Origin: Shewanella zhangzhouensis
GTDB lineage: Bacteria; Pseudomonadota; Gammaproteobacteria; Enterobacterales; Shewanellaceae
Direction: 5' to 3'
NCBI RefSeq assembly: GCF_019457615.1
Contig: NZ_CP080414.1
Location: 3,545,501 to 3,609,500, forward strand
DNA: 64,000 nucleotides
Shown: one piece after another, positions 52,629-61,424 of the stretch
Layout: each line of letters begins with the position of its first letter
Numbering within the stretch: position 1 is the stretch's first letter
Position numbers and translations under genes: made by a program
The notes under the pieces: model-generated
What the model saw: only the letters and a program-made list of their open reading frames with translations
What the model was told of the DNA's origin: nothing
Database searches by the model: none

Positions 52629-53612
52629 ATGGACGAAAAAATCCCCGTGTGCTGCTATCACGAAGATGAGGGATTTTCATGCTCAGAGCCCGCAGGCCCC
52701 AGCGGCCTGTGTTACTGGCATGACCCCCGCATCACCAAAGATGGCCCAGATGACAAAGCCAAACTCGAAGCATACGCCCGCAAGGGTGGCATGCTCAGAG
52801 GCATTCACCTCAAGCGTGCCGAGCTGGCCGGTATCGATTTGGTTAAACACCACAGCAAAACCGGTTATGACATGAGCCATGCCGAGCTGTACCGGGCCAA
52901 TCTTAACGGAGCCCACCTGTTTAATCTCAACCTGGAAAACGCCAGTTTGATGAAGGCCGATCTGCGGGAGGCCAATGTTCACTGCGCCAATCTGGTTAAT
53001 ACCAATTTGCTTGGTATCAAGTGGATGGGCGCCAAAATTGAAAACATCAATACCGGCAAACTGCTCAAGCAAGAACGCATGGCCATGGAGGCCGAGCGGG
53101 TGGGTGAGATGGAAATCGCACTGGATTATTTCGAGCAGGCAGAAGAAATTTACCGCGACCTGCGCAAGGCCGCCGAGCGCGAAGGCCTGTTTGCCATGGG
53201 CGGGTATTTCATTCAGCGCGAACTGACCATGCGCCGCCATCAGTTGCCCAAGTATTCCCGTGCCAGGCTGACGTCCAAAATTGTTGATCTCTTCTGCGGC
53301 TATGGTGAATCGCCGGGGCGGGTTATCGGCTTTTCCATGGTGCTCATTCTTATTTGTGCCATCTGTTATTTTTTCACCGGCCTGAGCTACGGTGGCAACA
53401 TACATGTGTTCAGGTCAGAAAACACCTTTATGATGAATTTCTACTTATTTTTTAACTGTATATACTACTCGGTCGTGACTTTCACCACCCTTGGCTACGG
53501 CGATTTTACCCCCATAGGCTTCTCGCGTCTGATAGCCGCCATCGAGGCCTTTACGGGCAGTTTTACCATCGCCCTGTTCGTGGTGGTATTCGTAAAGAAA
53601 ATGACCCGCTGA
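52629..53612 (+). CDS. Pentapeptide-repeat protein fused to a two-helix K+ channel domain
   Basis: The 327-residue product has an N-terminal Cys/His part (VCCYHEDEGFSCSEPAGPSG, CYWHDP) that may bind zinc. It continues with pentapeptide-type A(D/N)LXX repeats (AELYRANLNGAHLFNLNLEN, ASLMKADLREANVHCANL), then a helical linker (about 160-225). The C-terminus has two membrane helices around a pore loop with filter TTLGYGDF. ATG 52629 is chosen because the Cys/His motif starts there; a longer frame exists from 52554. It probably is an ion channel gated by its cytoplasmic repeat domain. Confidence 0.85.
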   Translation: MDEKIPVCCYHEDEGFSCSEPAGPSGLCYWHDPRITKDGPDDKAKLEAYARKGGMLRGIHLKRAELAGIDLVKHHSKTGYDMSHAELYRANLNGAHLFNLNLENASLMKADLREANVHCANLVNTNLLGIKWMGAKIENINTGKLLKQERMAMEAERVGEMEIALDYFEQAEEIYRDLRKAAEREGLFAMGGYFIQRELTMRRHQLPKYSRARLTSKIVDLFCGYGESPGRVIGFSMVLILICAICYFFTGLSYGGNIHVFRSENTFMMNFYLFFNCIYYSVVTFTTLGYGDFTPIGFSRLIAAIEAFTGSFTIALFVVVFVKKMTR

Positions 53613-53628
53613 GCAACGCAGGAAAGCG

Positions 53629-53768
53629 CCATTCCCCATTCCCCATTCCCCATTCCCCATTCCCCATTCCCCATTCACCATTCACCATTCACCATTCACC
53701 ATTCACCATTCACCATTCACCATTCACCATTCACCATTCACCATTCGCCATTCGCCATTCGCCATTCA
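53629..53768 (+). repeat. Twenty-copy heptanucleotide array (CCATTCN)
   Basis: Six CCATTCC, ten CCATTCA, three CCATTCG and one CCATTCA units follow without gaps (140 bp). It starts 17 bp after the stop of the channel gene and ends right before the terminator. Copy number should be variable. Confidence 0.95.
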
Positions 53769-53770
53769 GC

Positions 53771-53796
53771 AAAAAGGCACCCGAAGGTGCCTTTTT
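53771..53796. terminator. Bidirectional terminator after the heptamer array
   Basis: AAAAAGGCACC-cgaa-GGTGCCTTTTT is an 11-bp stem between the channel gene (+) and the chemoreceptor gene (-). Confidence 0.9.
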
Positions 53797-53811
53797 CACG
53801 CTAACACACAA

Positions 53812-55488
53812 TCACACCTTGAACTGGCCCACCAGCTTGGAGAGCTGGGCTCCTTCGGTGGAAACGGTGCGACTCACGGTTCTGGCTTCCTGACTGGAGG
53901 CCAGCAGGGCGTTGACTATTTCCTGAATGGCATACACGTTACGGTTAATTTCTTCGGTCACAGAGCTTTGCTCGGTGGCCGCCGCGGCAATCTGGGTGCT
54001 CATATCATTGATAGCGGTAACGGCGCTGGTGACAGAGCCCAGACTCTCAGAAATCGCTGTCGAGGCTTCCACCGACCGCTGACAACTGTGCTGGCTCTCA
54101 TCCATGGTTTTTACGGCCGATGACACCAAACGGTGCAAGTCGGTAAGCATTTCATTGATTTCGAGCGTACTAGCCTGGGTTCGACTGGCAAGATTACGCA
54201 CCTCATCGGCCACCACCGCAAAGCCCCTGCCCTGCTCACCGGCCCGGGCGGCCTCAATGGCCGCATTGAGCGCCAGCAAGTTGGTTTGCTCGGCAATGCC
54301 ACCAATCACAGACAACACCGAATTAATCTTTTTCGACTGTTCACTGAGAGACTGAATATTGGCCGCCGCGTCGTTGACCTGTGACATCAGGTTGGAAATC
54401 TCTGCCAGTGAACTGTCAACACAGGCCTGGGCTTTGGCCACATCGCCAGTGGCGGCATGGGTGGCTTCGGCCACCTGGGTGGTATTTTGTGCCACCTCGG
54501 CGGCGGTGGACGACATCTCAGTGATGGCGGTGACCACCTGATCGGTCTCGTTGTTGTGGCTGTTAAGCTGGTTCGCCATCTCCGAGGTTTGGCGGTCGAT
54601 ATCGACGGCGGCTTGTTTTACCCGGCCCGTGGTATCGGCCACATCGCGGATAATGCCCTGCAGCTTGTCCACAAATTGGTTAAAGGCGGTGCCAAGCTCT
54701 GCAATTTCATCCTCGCCACGAACGCTGAGGCGCGCGGTGAGATCCCCTTCCCCCTTGGCGATGTCATTCAGGCTGTCGACCATGGCGCGAATGGGTTTCA
54801 CCATCCTGTGGGCGGCACTCCAAATGGCTATCAGGGTGATAAAGGCAAGCACCAGCGACATCATTGAAATAGCTAAGGCCTTTTCCAGCATGGCCTGATG
54901 GGCACTTTGTGAATAAGCATCTACCGCAGCGTCTATATCATCCAGATAAGCGCCTGTGCCCAAGAGCCAGTCTTTGCCGGGAATGGGTGCGGCATAACCG
55001 ATTTTAACCACCAGCCCCTCGACCCCGGGTTTGGGATACACGTAATTAAAAAAGCCGCCGCCGCGTTTGGCCGCATCAATCAGCCCCACCACAATCTTGG
55101 TGCCCTGAGGATCAGTCATGCCGATTTGCGGCGTCCCTTCCAATGCAGGATTGGTGGCGTGGAACACGTTGGCGCCCTGATAGTCATAGATAAAAAAGTA
55201 ACCGGCGCTGCCAAATCTCAGTGGCCGCAGGGCATCATTGATGTTGCCATTTTGCCCCAGGCTTATCTGGTGGTCGACCACGGCAAGGGCAATCTGGGTG
55301 GCCTCCTTGAGCTGCTGTTGCCGCTCATTGACCAGCTCCTCCTTAAACAGGGCAACCGAGTCGTCCAACGCCTGGCTCTCAACCTGCCAGGAATAGCTCA
55401 TCACGGCAGTGAGGATCAGTACCAAAGGCACCATGGCCAGCAGCAAAAGTTTGTTTCTCAGACTGTAATTAGACATGGATATGGACAT
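53812..55488 (-). CDS. Methyl-accepting chemotaxis protein (sCache_2)
   Basis: The 558-residue receptor has an N-terminal helix (about 13-33), a periplasmic sCache_2 sensor (GYFFIYDYQGANVFHATNPA, then GYAAPIPGKDWLLGTGAYLD), a second helix, HAMP and a cytoplasmic signalling domain with hairpin tip EQTNLLALNAAIEAARAGEQ. GGAGAGG precedes the ATG. Ligand is likely a small carboxylate-type compound by family habit, unproven. Confidence 0.92.
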   Translation of the reverse strand: MSISMSNYSLRNKLLLLAMVPLVLILTAVMSYSWQVESQALDDSVALFKEELVNERQQQLKEATQIALAVVDHQISLGQNGNINDALRPLRFGSAGYFFIYDYQGANVFHATNPALEGTPQIGMTDPQGTKIVVGLIDAAKRGGGFFNYVYPKPGVEGLVVKIGYAAPIPGKDWLLGTGAYLDDIDAAVDAYSQSAHQAMLEKALAISMMSLVLAFITLIAIWSAAHRMVKPIRAMVDSLNDIAKGEGDLTARLSVRGEDEIAELGTAFNQFVDKLQGIIRDVADTTGRVKQAAVDIDRQTSEMANQLNSHNNETDQVVTAITEMSSTAAEVAQNTTQVAEATHAATGDVAKAQACVDSSLAEISNLMSQVNDAAANIQSLSEQSKKINSVLSVIGGIAEQTNLLALNAAIEAARAGEQGRGFAVVADEVRNLASRTQASTLEINEMLTDLHRLVSSAVKTMDESQHSCQRSVEASTAISESLGSVTSAVTAINDMSTQIAAAATEQSSVTEEINRNVYAIQEIVNALLASSQEARTVSRTVSTEGAQLSKLVGQFKV

Positions 55489-55621
55489 ACACCTCTCCTT
55501 CGATTCGCTCTCGGCGCCGGGATTTATACGTGTTGAGTATAGCCATACAACTCTAAATTGATGACGTATTATTTAAAAACTGGTGCCTGAATCACATGCC
55601 GAGTTTACAGACAGATAAAGC

Positions 55622-56158
55622 TTATTGACGGAAAAAGTCCAACAGGTGTGACAGGGCCGCCAACACATGCAGCGCCAACAACACCACAAACCCAATGGCA
55701 AGGTCCTTATGCCAGGCCCGCCAGCTTAAGGCCTCGGCACTGCCTTCGGTGACATACCACCCCAATCCGGTCAGAGCAACGGCCACCAGCAGCAGCGCAC
55801 ACAGGCCTTCGAGCAGGCTGAAAAGCCCACTGCCACCGCCCTTGGGCAGCCTGGCAGAGGCCAGAGCTTTTATGTCCTGACGCAGGGCATCACTGCCCCA
55901 CAGCGGAAAAAACTGCCGCCAGCGCCCCTGCACCACGCAGGAAATCAGCAGCAGGATGGATATGGGCACCAGCACGAGCCCCAGATACACGTGCAGCAAA
56001 TCCCAGACAGAGGCATTGTCCCTGAGCCTGCGGCCCAGCAATAAAAATGGCGCCGACACCAGCACCGGCAATACAGGCAGCAGCGCCATCAAATGCAGCT
56101 TGGGTTGCAGTTTAAGCCACATGCGTTTAAGACCATTGCCACTGGGGTTGCCATTCAT
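55622..56158 (-). CDS. Cytochrome b561-type membrane protein
   Basis: The 178-residue protein has four helices and His residues at the expected helix ends (HLMALLPV, HVYLGLVL, HKDLAIGFVV, HVLAALSHLL), as in di-heme cytochrome b561. It overlaps hemG by 4 bp, suggesting that it supplies or takes electrons for heme-related redox; this link is inference. Confidence 0.8.
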   Translation of the reverse strand: MNGNPSGNGLKRMWLKLQPKLHLMALLPVLPVLVSAPFLLLGRRLRDNASVWDLLHVYLGLVLVPISILLLISCVVQGRWRQFFPLWGSDALRQDIKALASARLPKGGGSGLFSLLEGLCALLLVAVALTGLGWYVTEGSAEALSWRAWHKDLAIGFVVLLALHVLAALSHLLDFFRQ

Positions 56159-56691
56159 CGGGATAAAATTTCCATAGATGCTATTTCTCGGGAAAACCTA
56201 TCAACTTTTTGCCAGTCGGTGTACTCCACCTTGGTATTGGGGTCGGTAGGCCCCTTGGTCAACCACATGATAAATCGGATGATATTTCGGTCCATGGCGC
56301 TATAGCCCTGATAGTGCAGGTTGCCGCCAAACACCTCCAGCAATTCCGGGCGCCAGGGGGATTTAGCCAAAAAGTCCTGCATATAGGGGTTGGTGGCCGC
56401 CGTATTTTTGGCTTGCTTGCGGGCCACCAGACTGACAGAGAAAAAGGCACCGGCACGGCTTCGCAGCGCATCCAGATTTTGCTCAATAAACTGGTACACG
56501 GCGCTGTTATGTTTGCCATGGCGAATGCTGGCTCCCAGCACCACCTTATCGAACCCCTCCAGACTGGGCGCCTGTTCCAGGGGCATCAGGGTCACCTCGT
56601 GGTCAAGGCCGCGCATCACCTCGGCAATGCGATCGCAAATCTTGCGGGTCTGACCATGGACGGTGGAAAAAAGAATAAGAGTTTTGCTCAC
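56155..56691 (-). CDS. hemG: Menaquinone-dependent protoporphyrinogen IX dehydrogenase
   Basis: HemG oxidises protoporphyrinogen IX and passes electrons to quinones. The 178-residue flavodoxin-like protein has the FMN loop LFSTVHGQTRKI, then VVLGASIRHGKHN and AFFSVSLVARKQ, and the longer C-terminal part of HemG. It overlaps the cytochrome b561 gene (ATGA). Confidence 0.92.
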   Translation of the reverse strand: MSKTLILFSTVHGQTRKICDRIAEVMRGLDHEVTLMPLEQAPSLEGFDKVVLGASIRHGKHNSAVYQFIEQNLDALRSRAGAFFSVSLVARKQAKNTAATNPYMQDFLAKSPWRPELLEVFGGNLHYQGYSAMDRNIIRFIMWLTKGPTDPNTKVEYTDWQKVDRFSREIASMEILSR

Positions 56692-56890
56692 GGTTTACCT
56701 GCCATAATTGCTCGGGCTTTAGGCGATGATAGGCCAAAGTGTATGATTTTTTATTGAAATGGATCACGAGCCATGGGTAGCGTGCCGGCCCGGATGCTTA
56801 AATTCCAACTGCCTCACATTTGTGCCCCCGGCAACTACATCCAAAGTTGCTTAATTTGGTCGGTAGCCAAATGGGATGTCAGGGTTTAAC

Positions 56891-58120
56891 ATGCCAAAAT
56901 CTTCTGTGTTCACCGGTGTTAACATGCTTTCAGGGAATGAGGGTCAACAGGCCCAACGGCTGCTGCTTTGGATGACATTTATCATGTCCATGGTGTTTGC
57001 CGTTTGGCAGGCGCTGCTGAACAACTTTGTTATCGAGCGGGCCCACTTCAGCGGCGCCGAAATCGGCATGCTGCAAAGCCTCAGGGAAGTCCCCGGATTT
57101 CTCGCCTTTACCGCTATCTTTGTTCTGCTGATTATCCGCGAACAATCCTTCGCCCTCCTGTCGTTGTTGGTGATGAGTATTGGGGTCGCCATCACCGGCT
57201 TTTTACCTTCGGTCATGGGGCTTTACTTCACCACAGTGCTGATGTCGGTGGGCTTTCACTACTACGAAACCCTCAATCAGTCCCTCACCCTGCAATGGGT
57301 CGATAAGGAACAGACCGCCGGTTTTATGGGCAAGGCCCTGTCGTGGAAGGCCGCTGCCGCCCTCGGTGGCTATGGCAGCATCTGGCTGCTGATGACGGTG
57401 TTCAAGCTCGATTATGTGTGGATGTATGCCTTTGTCGGCGGCATGGGGTGCCTGATGACGTTGGGGCTGTGGCGCCACTTTCCCCGTTTCGACACAGGGG
57501 AAGTGCAGCACAAAAAGGTGATATTGCGCCGCCGCTACTGGCTCTACTATTTACTGACTTTTTTCTCCGGCGCCAGACGGCAAATCTTCGTGGTCTTCGC
57601 CGGGTTTATGATGGTGGAGAAATTCCATTACAGCGTCAGCGAAATCACCGCGCTGTTTTTGATTAACTATGTCATCAATCTCCTCTTTGCCCCCGCCATC
57701 GGTCGCCTGATTGGCCGCATCGGCGAGCGCAATGCCCTGTGCCTGGAATACGTGGGCCTGATTGGGGTATTTGTCAGCTACGCCCTGGTGGAAAACGCTC
57801 ACTTTGCCGCGGCCCTGTATGTGATTGACCACCTGCTGTTTGCCATGGCCATTGCCATGAAAACCTATTTCCAGAAGATTGCCGACCGGCCCGACATCGC
57901 CGCCAGCATGTCGGTGAGCTTTACCATCAACCACATTGCTGCCGTGGTGATCCCGGTACTGCTGGGCTATCTGTGGCTTGAGTCCAATGCGGCAGTATTT
58001 TATATCGGTGCCGCCATGGCCGTATGCTCCCTGCTGCTGTCGCTGAACGTGCCAAGGCACCCGGCCCCCGGCAACGAAGTCCTGTTTCCGGCCAAGGCCC
58101 TGGCGCCCCGCACCGAGTAA
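56891..58120 (+). CDS. MFS transporter of unknown substrate
   Basis: A 409-residue, 12-helix MFS protein (IERAHFSGAEIGMLQSLREV, then GHHYYETLNQ-like FHYYETLNQSLTLQWVDKEQ). I start at ATG 56891, six bp after AGGG; ATG 56876 lacks support. The family resembles the small-molecule or sugar-phosphate branch but I cannot assign a substrate. A 7-bp repeat array follows the stop at once. Confidence 0.8.
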   Translation: MPKSSVFTGVNMLSGNEGQQAQRLLLWMTFIMSMVFAVWQALLNNFVIERAHFSGAEIGMLQSLREVPGFLAFTAIFVLLIIREQSFALLSLLVMSIGVAITGFLPSVMGLYFTTVLMSVGFHYYETLNQSLTLQWVDKEQTAGFMGKALSWKAAAALGGYGSIWLLMTVFKLDYVWMYAFVGGMGCLMTLGLWRHFPRFDTGEVQHKKVILRRRYWLYYLLTFFSGARRQIFVVFAGFMMVEKFHYSVSEITALFLINYVINLLFAPAIGRLIGRIGERNALCLEYVGLIGVFVSYALVENAHFAAALYVIDHLLFAMAIAMKTYFQKIADRPDIAASMSVSFTINHIAAVVIPVLLGYLWLESNAAVFYIGAAMAVCSLLLSLNVPRHPAPGNEVLFPAKALAPRTE

Positions 58121-58121
58121 C

Positions 58122-58166
58122 CGGAATTGGGAATTGGGAATCGGGAATTGGGAGTCGGGAATAGCA
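58122..58166 (+). repeat. Second heptanucleotide array (GGAATNG)
   Basis: About six units (GGAATTG, GGAATTG, GGAATCG, GGAATTG, GGAGTCG, GGAATAG) start two bp after the MFS stop. Compare GGAATGG, the reverse complement of the unit at 53629-53768. Further on, imperfect direct repeats (AAAAGCGCCGA at about 58189 and 58206; ACAATAAAGAGCA at about 58310 and 58328) precede the next gene. Confidence 0.8.
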
Positions 58167-58370
58167 AGAGTCGAGTACCCAAAGCCATTAAAAGCGCCGA
58201 TTAACAAAAGCGCCGAGTAAAAGCGCACTGGCGCGAAAGCCGCAACTGACAGAGGCCGGGCCTGAGTGCGCAATCGAACCCGGCCCATGACAATCAAGCG
58301 CAGCCCACTACAATAAAGAGCAACCTATAACAATAAAGAGCAGCCAAGCTCAGAATGCAGAGACGAGCCC

Positions 58371-59228
58371 ATGAGTAACACCGACAACGAGCCAGAATTC
58401 AGCCTGACCGCAACCAGCAACCCGAGCAGCAGCCAGAGCGATAACTCCGCCAGGCGCAAGGCGTTGCTGCTGGGTCGCATACTGGGGCTTGCCAGTGAAG
58501 AGGGCTATCGCCCCTCCAATGCGTCGGTGGCAGAGCGCGCAGCGCACCGGGCGCGCAAGATGGCGGCACAGCATCAGGCCAACGTGGAGTCTATCTATAC
58601 CCTGGCGCTCAAGTATACGCCATCGGACATGGTGGGCGCCGATCCCGACCCTGACTGGCTGTATCAGTTTTTTCAGATGGCGGAGCAAATCCATAACCGC
58701 CGCATGCAGGAGCTGTGGGCCCGCATATTGGCCAAAGAGCTGACCGAACCCGGCAACTTCAGCTTGAGAACCCTGGAAACCTTAAGGCGCCTCACCTGGC
58801 GCGAGGCCCAAACTCTGGAGAAAGCGCTCACCGTTGCGGTGCGCGTTGGCAGCGACGACAGGCTGAAAATCCTCTCCGGCTACCGGGTCACCGGCGGTAT
58901 CGGCCAGCTGTTTCGAAAATCCTCCTCTGTTACCCTGCCCCTGTCCCAATTCGGCCTGCCCTACTCGGCGCTGGTCAGCCTGATGGACCTTGGCATACTC
59001 CACAGTACCGAATTTGAGACCGGCGAGCTGGACCCCAAACGCACCTTCTCACTGATGCTGCCCAAGACCGAGCTTAAGCTCACCCCACGCCACGGCCATC
59101 TGCTGCTGTCTTACTACCGTTTTTCCACCGTAGGAGATGAACTGGCCCATCTGGTACGCCCCCACACTGAGTCCAACTTCGGCCCCGCCCTCAGAGGCAT
59201 GCTCGCCAAGGACTTTGACGTAAGCTGA
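58371..59228 (+). CDS. TIGR03899-family protein
   Basis: The 285-residue soluble protein matches the TIGR03899 pattern as I recall it (RRRALLLGRILGLASEE-like start, QMAEQIHNRRMQELWARILA core, LSQFGLPYSALVSLMDLG). The family occurs in Vibrio, Shewanella and relatives; function unknown. Two helix-rich halves surround the LWARILAKEL segment seen also in DUF2806-type proteins. Confidence 0.75.
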   Translation: MSNTDNEPEFSLTATSNPSSSQSDNSARRKALLLGRILGLASEEGYRPSNASVAERAAHRARKMAAQHQANVESIYTLALKYTPSDMVGADPDPDWLYQFFQMAEQIHNRRMQELWARILAKELTEPGNFSLRTLETLRRLTWREAQTLEKALTVAVRVGSDDRLKILSGYRVTGGIGQLFRKSSSVTLPLSQFGLPYSALVSLMDLGILHSTEFETGELDPKRTFSLMLPKTELKLTPRHGHLLLSYYRFSTVGDELAHLVRPHTESNFGPALRGMLAKDFDVS

Positions 59229-59416
59229 CTTGCAAGCTTAATCACCCTTCCCCCTGCTGCGGCTGTCCCATCCCAAGCGCCGCGGGTAGCCGTCTGCCGA
59301 CATGCCAAGACATTTAACCCGCCTGCAATTGCTGCTATAGTGCGCCGTCTTTTTACACAGCCCAGCTTAAGCCGCCTTAGAGTCGTCACCCATTTGCCGT
59401 CACACACTAGCCGCCC

Positions 59417-59626
59417 ATGAACAGAAAGAAGAAAATCAATCAAACCCTGATTGCCAAAGACAAAAAGAAGAAAGCCAAGCTCCACGGCAGCAATAAACCC
59501 AAGTACGTTTCCAAAGCAGAACGGGAGCGATTGGAGCTGCTGGCAGCAGAGGGAGCTGAAGTGGCTATCGATGAGGCTTCATCTGAAGCAAATGCTTTTT
59601 CGGCAGACGTTCAGCCTGCAAACTGA
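59417..59626 (+). CDS. DUF2986-family small basic protein
   Basis: The 69-residue product starts MNRKKKINQTL and is Lys-rich to residue 40 (KDKKKKAKL, NKPKYVSKAERERL), then acidic. The pattern fits DUF2986, a small gammaproteobacterial family without known role. Possibly nucleic-acid or ribosome associated, judged by charge alone. Confidence 0.75.
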   Translation: MNRKKKINQTLIAKDKKKKAKLHGSNKPKYVSKAERERLELLAAEGAEVAIDEASSEANAFSADVQPAN

Positions 59627-59670
59627 GCACATGAGTACCACCTTCATCCGGTGGTGATAAATGTTACTCG

Positions 59671-59790
59671 CCAAGCTGCGCTTGGCCCAATCCTGCGGGT
59701 TTGTCGCTTTGCAACATTCGCGATGTCTGAGCCACGACCTCCTATGCCCCGCAGCCTCTTCGAGCGGGATTCATTTCAAGCTACGTGTTA
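59671..59790. repeat. Fourth copy of the hairpin repeat family
   Basis: CCAAGC-tgc-GCTTGG (59671-59685) precedes GTCGC-tttGC-like and ATTCGCGATGTCTGAGCCACG, which parallels ATTCGCCCATGTCTCAGCTACG in the copy at 12421. CAGCCTCTTCGAGCGGGAT also matches GGCCGCTTCGGGCGGGAT. The gap 59627-59890 contains nothing else supported. Confidence 0.55.
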
Positions 59791-59890
59791 TGCCTGTCCG
59801 ATCTTTATAAAGAGCTGTCAGTGCACGCGCTCATTTAATCTGGCTGATTGAAATGCATCATTTAATTGCTTAGTCTGTTACAAGGAATTT

Positions 59891-60436
59891 GTGACTAAAT
59901 GGACTTGGATCTCAGTGAAATTCTTACCTGATTTGTTTGTGCACTTCAGCACAAAAGCCCTCTACTTGACTCCAGCAATCTATGCGCTGCTCGTTTCAGA
60001 TGCCCAAGCCTCAGACATTTATCGGTGTGAGATTGATGGCAAGACTGTGTTTTCCCAAGAACCCTGCGCTGCTGATGCCAAGCCAATCAACGTTGACCAT
60101 GTGGGCAGTGTAGTGGGCAAACAAACCACCGCTGACACCGTGGATTTAGGCGAAAGGGAAGGCCTGAAGGATTACGTTAAACGGCGTAAGATAGAGCGTG
60201 AAATACGAGAGCTCGAGTTAAAACGTGAACATGTAGGCCGGGAGCGTGATAAGAGGATTAAACTTTTGCAAAACGATAGGCATTATGCTCGAAATAATCT
60301 CGCAGGTGCGACTTGGCAACAAAGTTTGGCTGAAGAAATGTCGGCTGTCAGTATTGCTGCGGATACCAAGATCAAATCGATTGACGGGCAGATATTATTT
60401 CTAAAAGGTGAATTAGATAAATTAGGCAATGATTGA
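59891..60436 (+). CDS. DUF4124-like secreted protein
   Basis: The 181-residue product has an N-terminal hydrophobic segment (about 22-39), then YRCEIDGKTVFSQEPCAADA, the DUF4124 pattern with two Cys. A basic/acidic coiled coil (about 95-140) follows. Start is GTG 59891 with AAGGAA upstream. Envelope protein of unknown role. Confidence 0.75.
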   Translation: MTKWTWISVKFLPDLFVHFSTKALYLTPAIYALLVSDAQASDIYRCEIDGKTVFSQEPCAADAKPINVDHVGSVVGKQTTADTVDLGEREGLKDYVKRRKIEREIRELELKREHVGRERDKRIKLLQNDRHYARNNLAGATWQQSLAEEMSAVSIAADTKIKSIDGQILFLKGELDKLGND

Positions 60437-60575
60437 CTACACCCACATTAGTGTAATGTTTAGCCAAAGCGCTTCGAGTGGCCTACTACAACCTTCTAAT
60501 AAAAGAGCATAAATCATAATAATACGCACTACACAAAATTAACCAACAAGATAAAAAGGCCACTAGCAGTTAATT

Positions 60576-60615
60576 CACTCCGACCCCTTTATCTCCACTC
60601 CGACCCCTTTATCTC
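60576..60615. repeat. Exact 20-bp tandem duplication
   Basis: CACTCCGACCCCTTTATCTC occurs twice head to tail. Such CTCCGACCCC blocks are often linked to REP-associated or IS200-like elements, but no transposase is present. The gap 60437-60738 also holds AGGGCTAT-a-ATAGCCCT and an AAAGTGT / ACACTTT stem followed by T. Confidence 0.6.
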
Positions 60616-60738
60616 GAGCGCTGAGCAAAGTACAAGAGCGAGGGCTATAATAGCCCTTCTCAGACAAAGTGTTTTGGGTGTCCTGACACTTTTTTTAGGG
60701 TATGCAAAACATCAAAAAGGTTTGGCTGTCCTGTATCT

Positions 60739-61118
60739 TTATATATGGTGAATACCTTTAAGGAATATAACAATTCCCCCTGTGGTCATCACCCCCATAA
60801 ACGCCAGAAAACTTACAAACCAGTAAACATCAAATCCATTTTCAGTACTATAGAGATCAATGTCTTTATAAATCTGCCACTTAAGAGATAAGAAAAACTC
60901 AGCCCCCCCCCCCCGAAAAATGGAGCCGTAAAAACTAACCACCACAAGTCCCCTAATATATACACAGCCATTATCAAAGCCAGTGGTGAAAATATTTGCG
61001 TGAGAGTAAGAGCAAAATCAAATTTCACAAAAAACATTGCATACTTTTTGTTCCAGCCCTTAGTCTTTCGATTATAGCTACTAGACAAGTAGCGTTTAAT
61101 AAAACCTACTAAACTCAC
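60739..61118 (-). pseudogene. Membrane-protein gene split by a run of 12 G
   Basis: The 5' half (to TAPFF, 68 residues, with a basic N-terminus and two helices) and the 3' half (AEFFLSLKWQIYKDIDLYST, YWFVSFLAFMGVMTTGGIVI) lie in different frames. They meet at 12 consecutive G (plus-strand C at 60903-60914). As sequenced, translation ends after 101 residues. With 10 or 13 G the two halves fuse into a protein of about 124-125 residues with about four membrane segments. This looks like phase variation, or else an inactivating or sequencing slip. Family unknown. Its start lies 10 bp after the fragment at 61129. Confidence 0.65.
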
Positions 61119-61128
61119 ACTGTTAACC

Positions 61129-61332
61129 TTAGCTCCGAGGGAACAAATTCCATGGGTTCACATTATAGGGGAATTGTTGCATATTCAGCCTTTCATAAAA
61201 TGTGTCGTATCGGTGGTTAAAGTAATACACTACATCCCGCTTTAACTGAGTTATGCCTGGGGCGTTCTGAAAATTAACATTATTAGACTTATACATTAAG
61301 TCTTTCGCTCCGTATGCAACAGTAACTGCCAA
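61129..61332 (-). CDS. C-terminal fragment of an unrecognised protein
   Basis: An open frame of 67 residues from TTG 61332 (YGAKDLMYKSNNVNFQNAPG, ITQLKRDVVYYFNHRYDTFY) ends NPWNLFPRS. The frame is open further upstream (to about 61390) without a good start, so this may be the tail of a longer, lost gene. Aromatic-rich sequence and the membrane protein 10 bp on recall toxin-tip/immunity pairs, but this is conjecture. Confidence 0.4.
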   Translation of the reverse strand: MAVTVAYGAKDLMYKSNNVNFQNAPGITQLKRDVVYYFNHRYDTFYERLNMQQFPYNVNPWNLFPRS

Positions 61333-61424
61333 AGTGTAGATATTCTTATAAAAGATAGGACAGGCACAACACTTTACTCGCAGTGAGTACCGGTTTTATC
61401 TCCGCGTGGCGGCCAGAGGCCTGA

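Noticed and set aside
53445..53681. Minus-strand frame of repeated WGMGNGE type
   Set aside because: It is the translation of the heptamer array.
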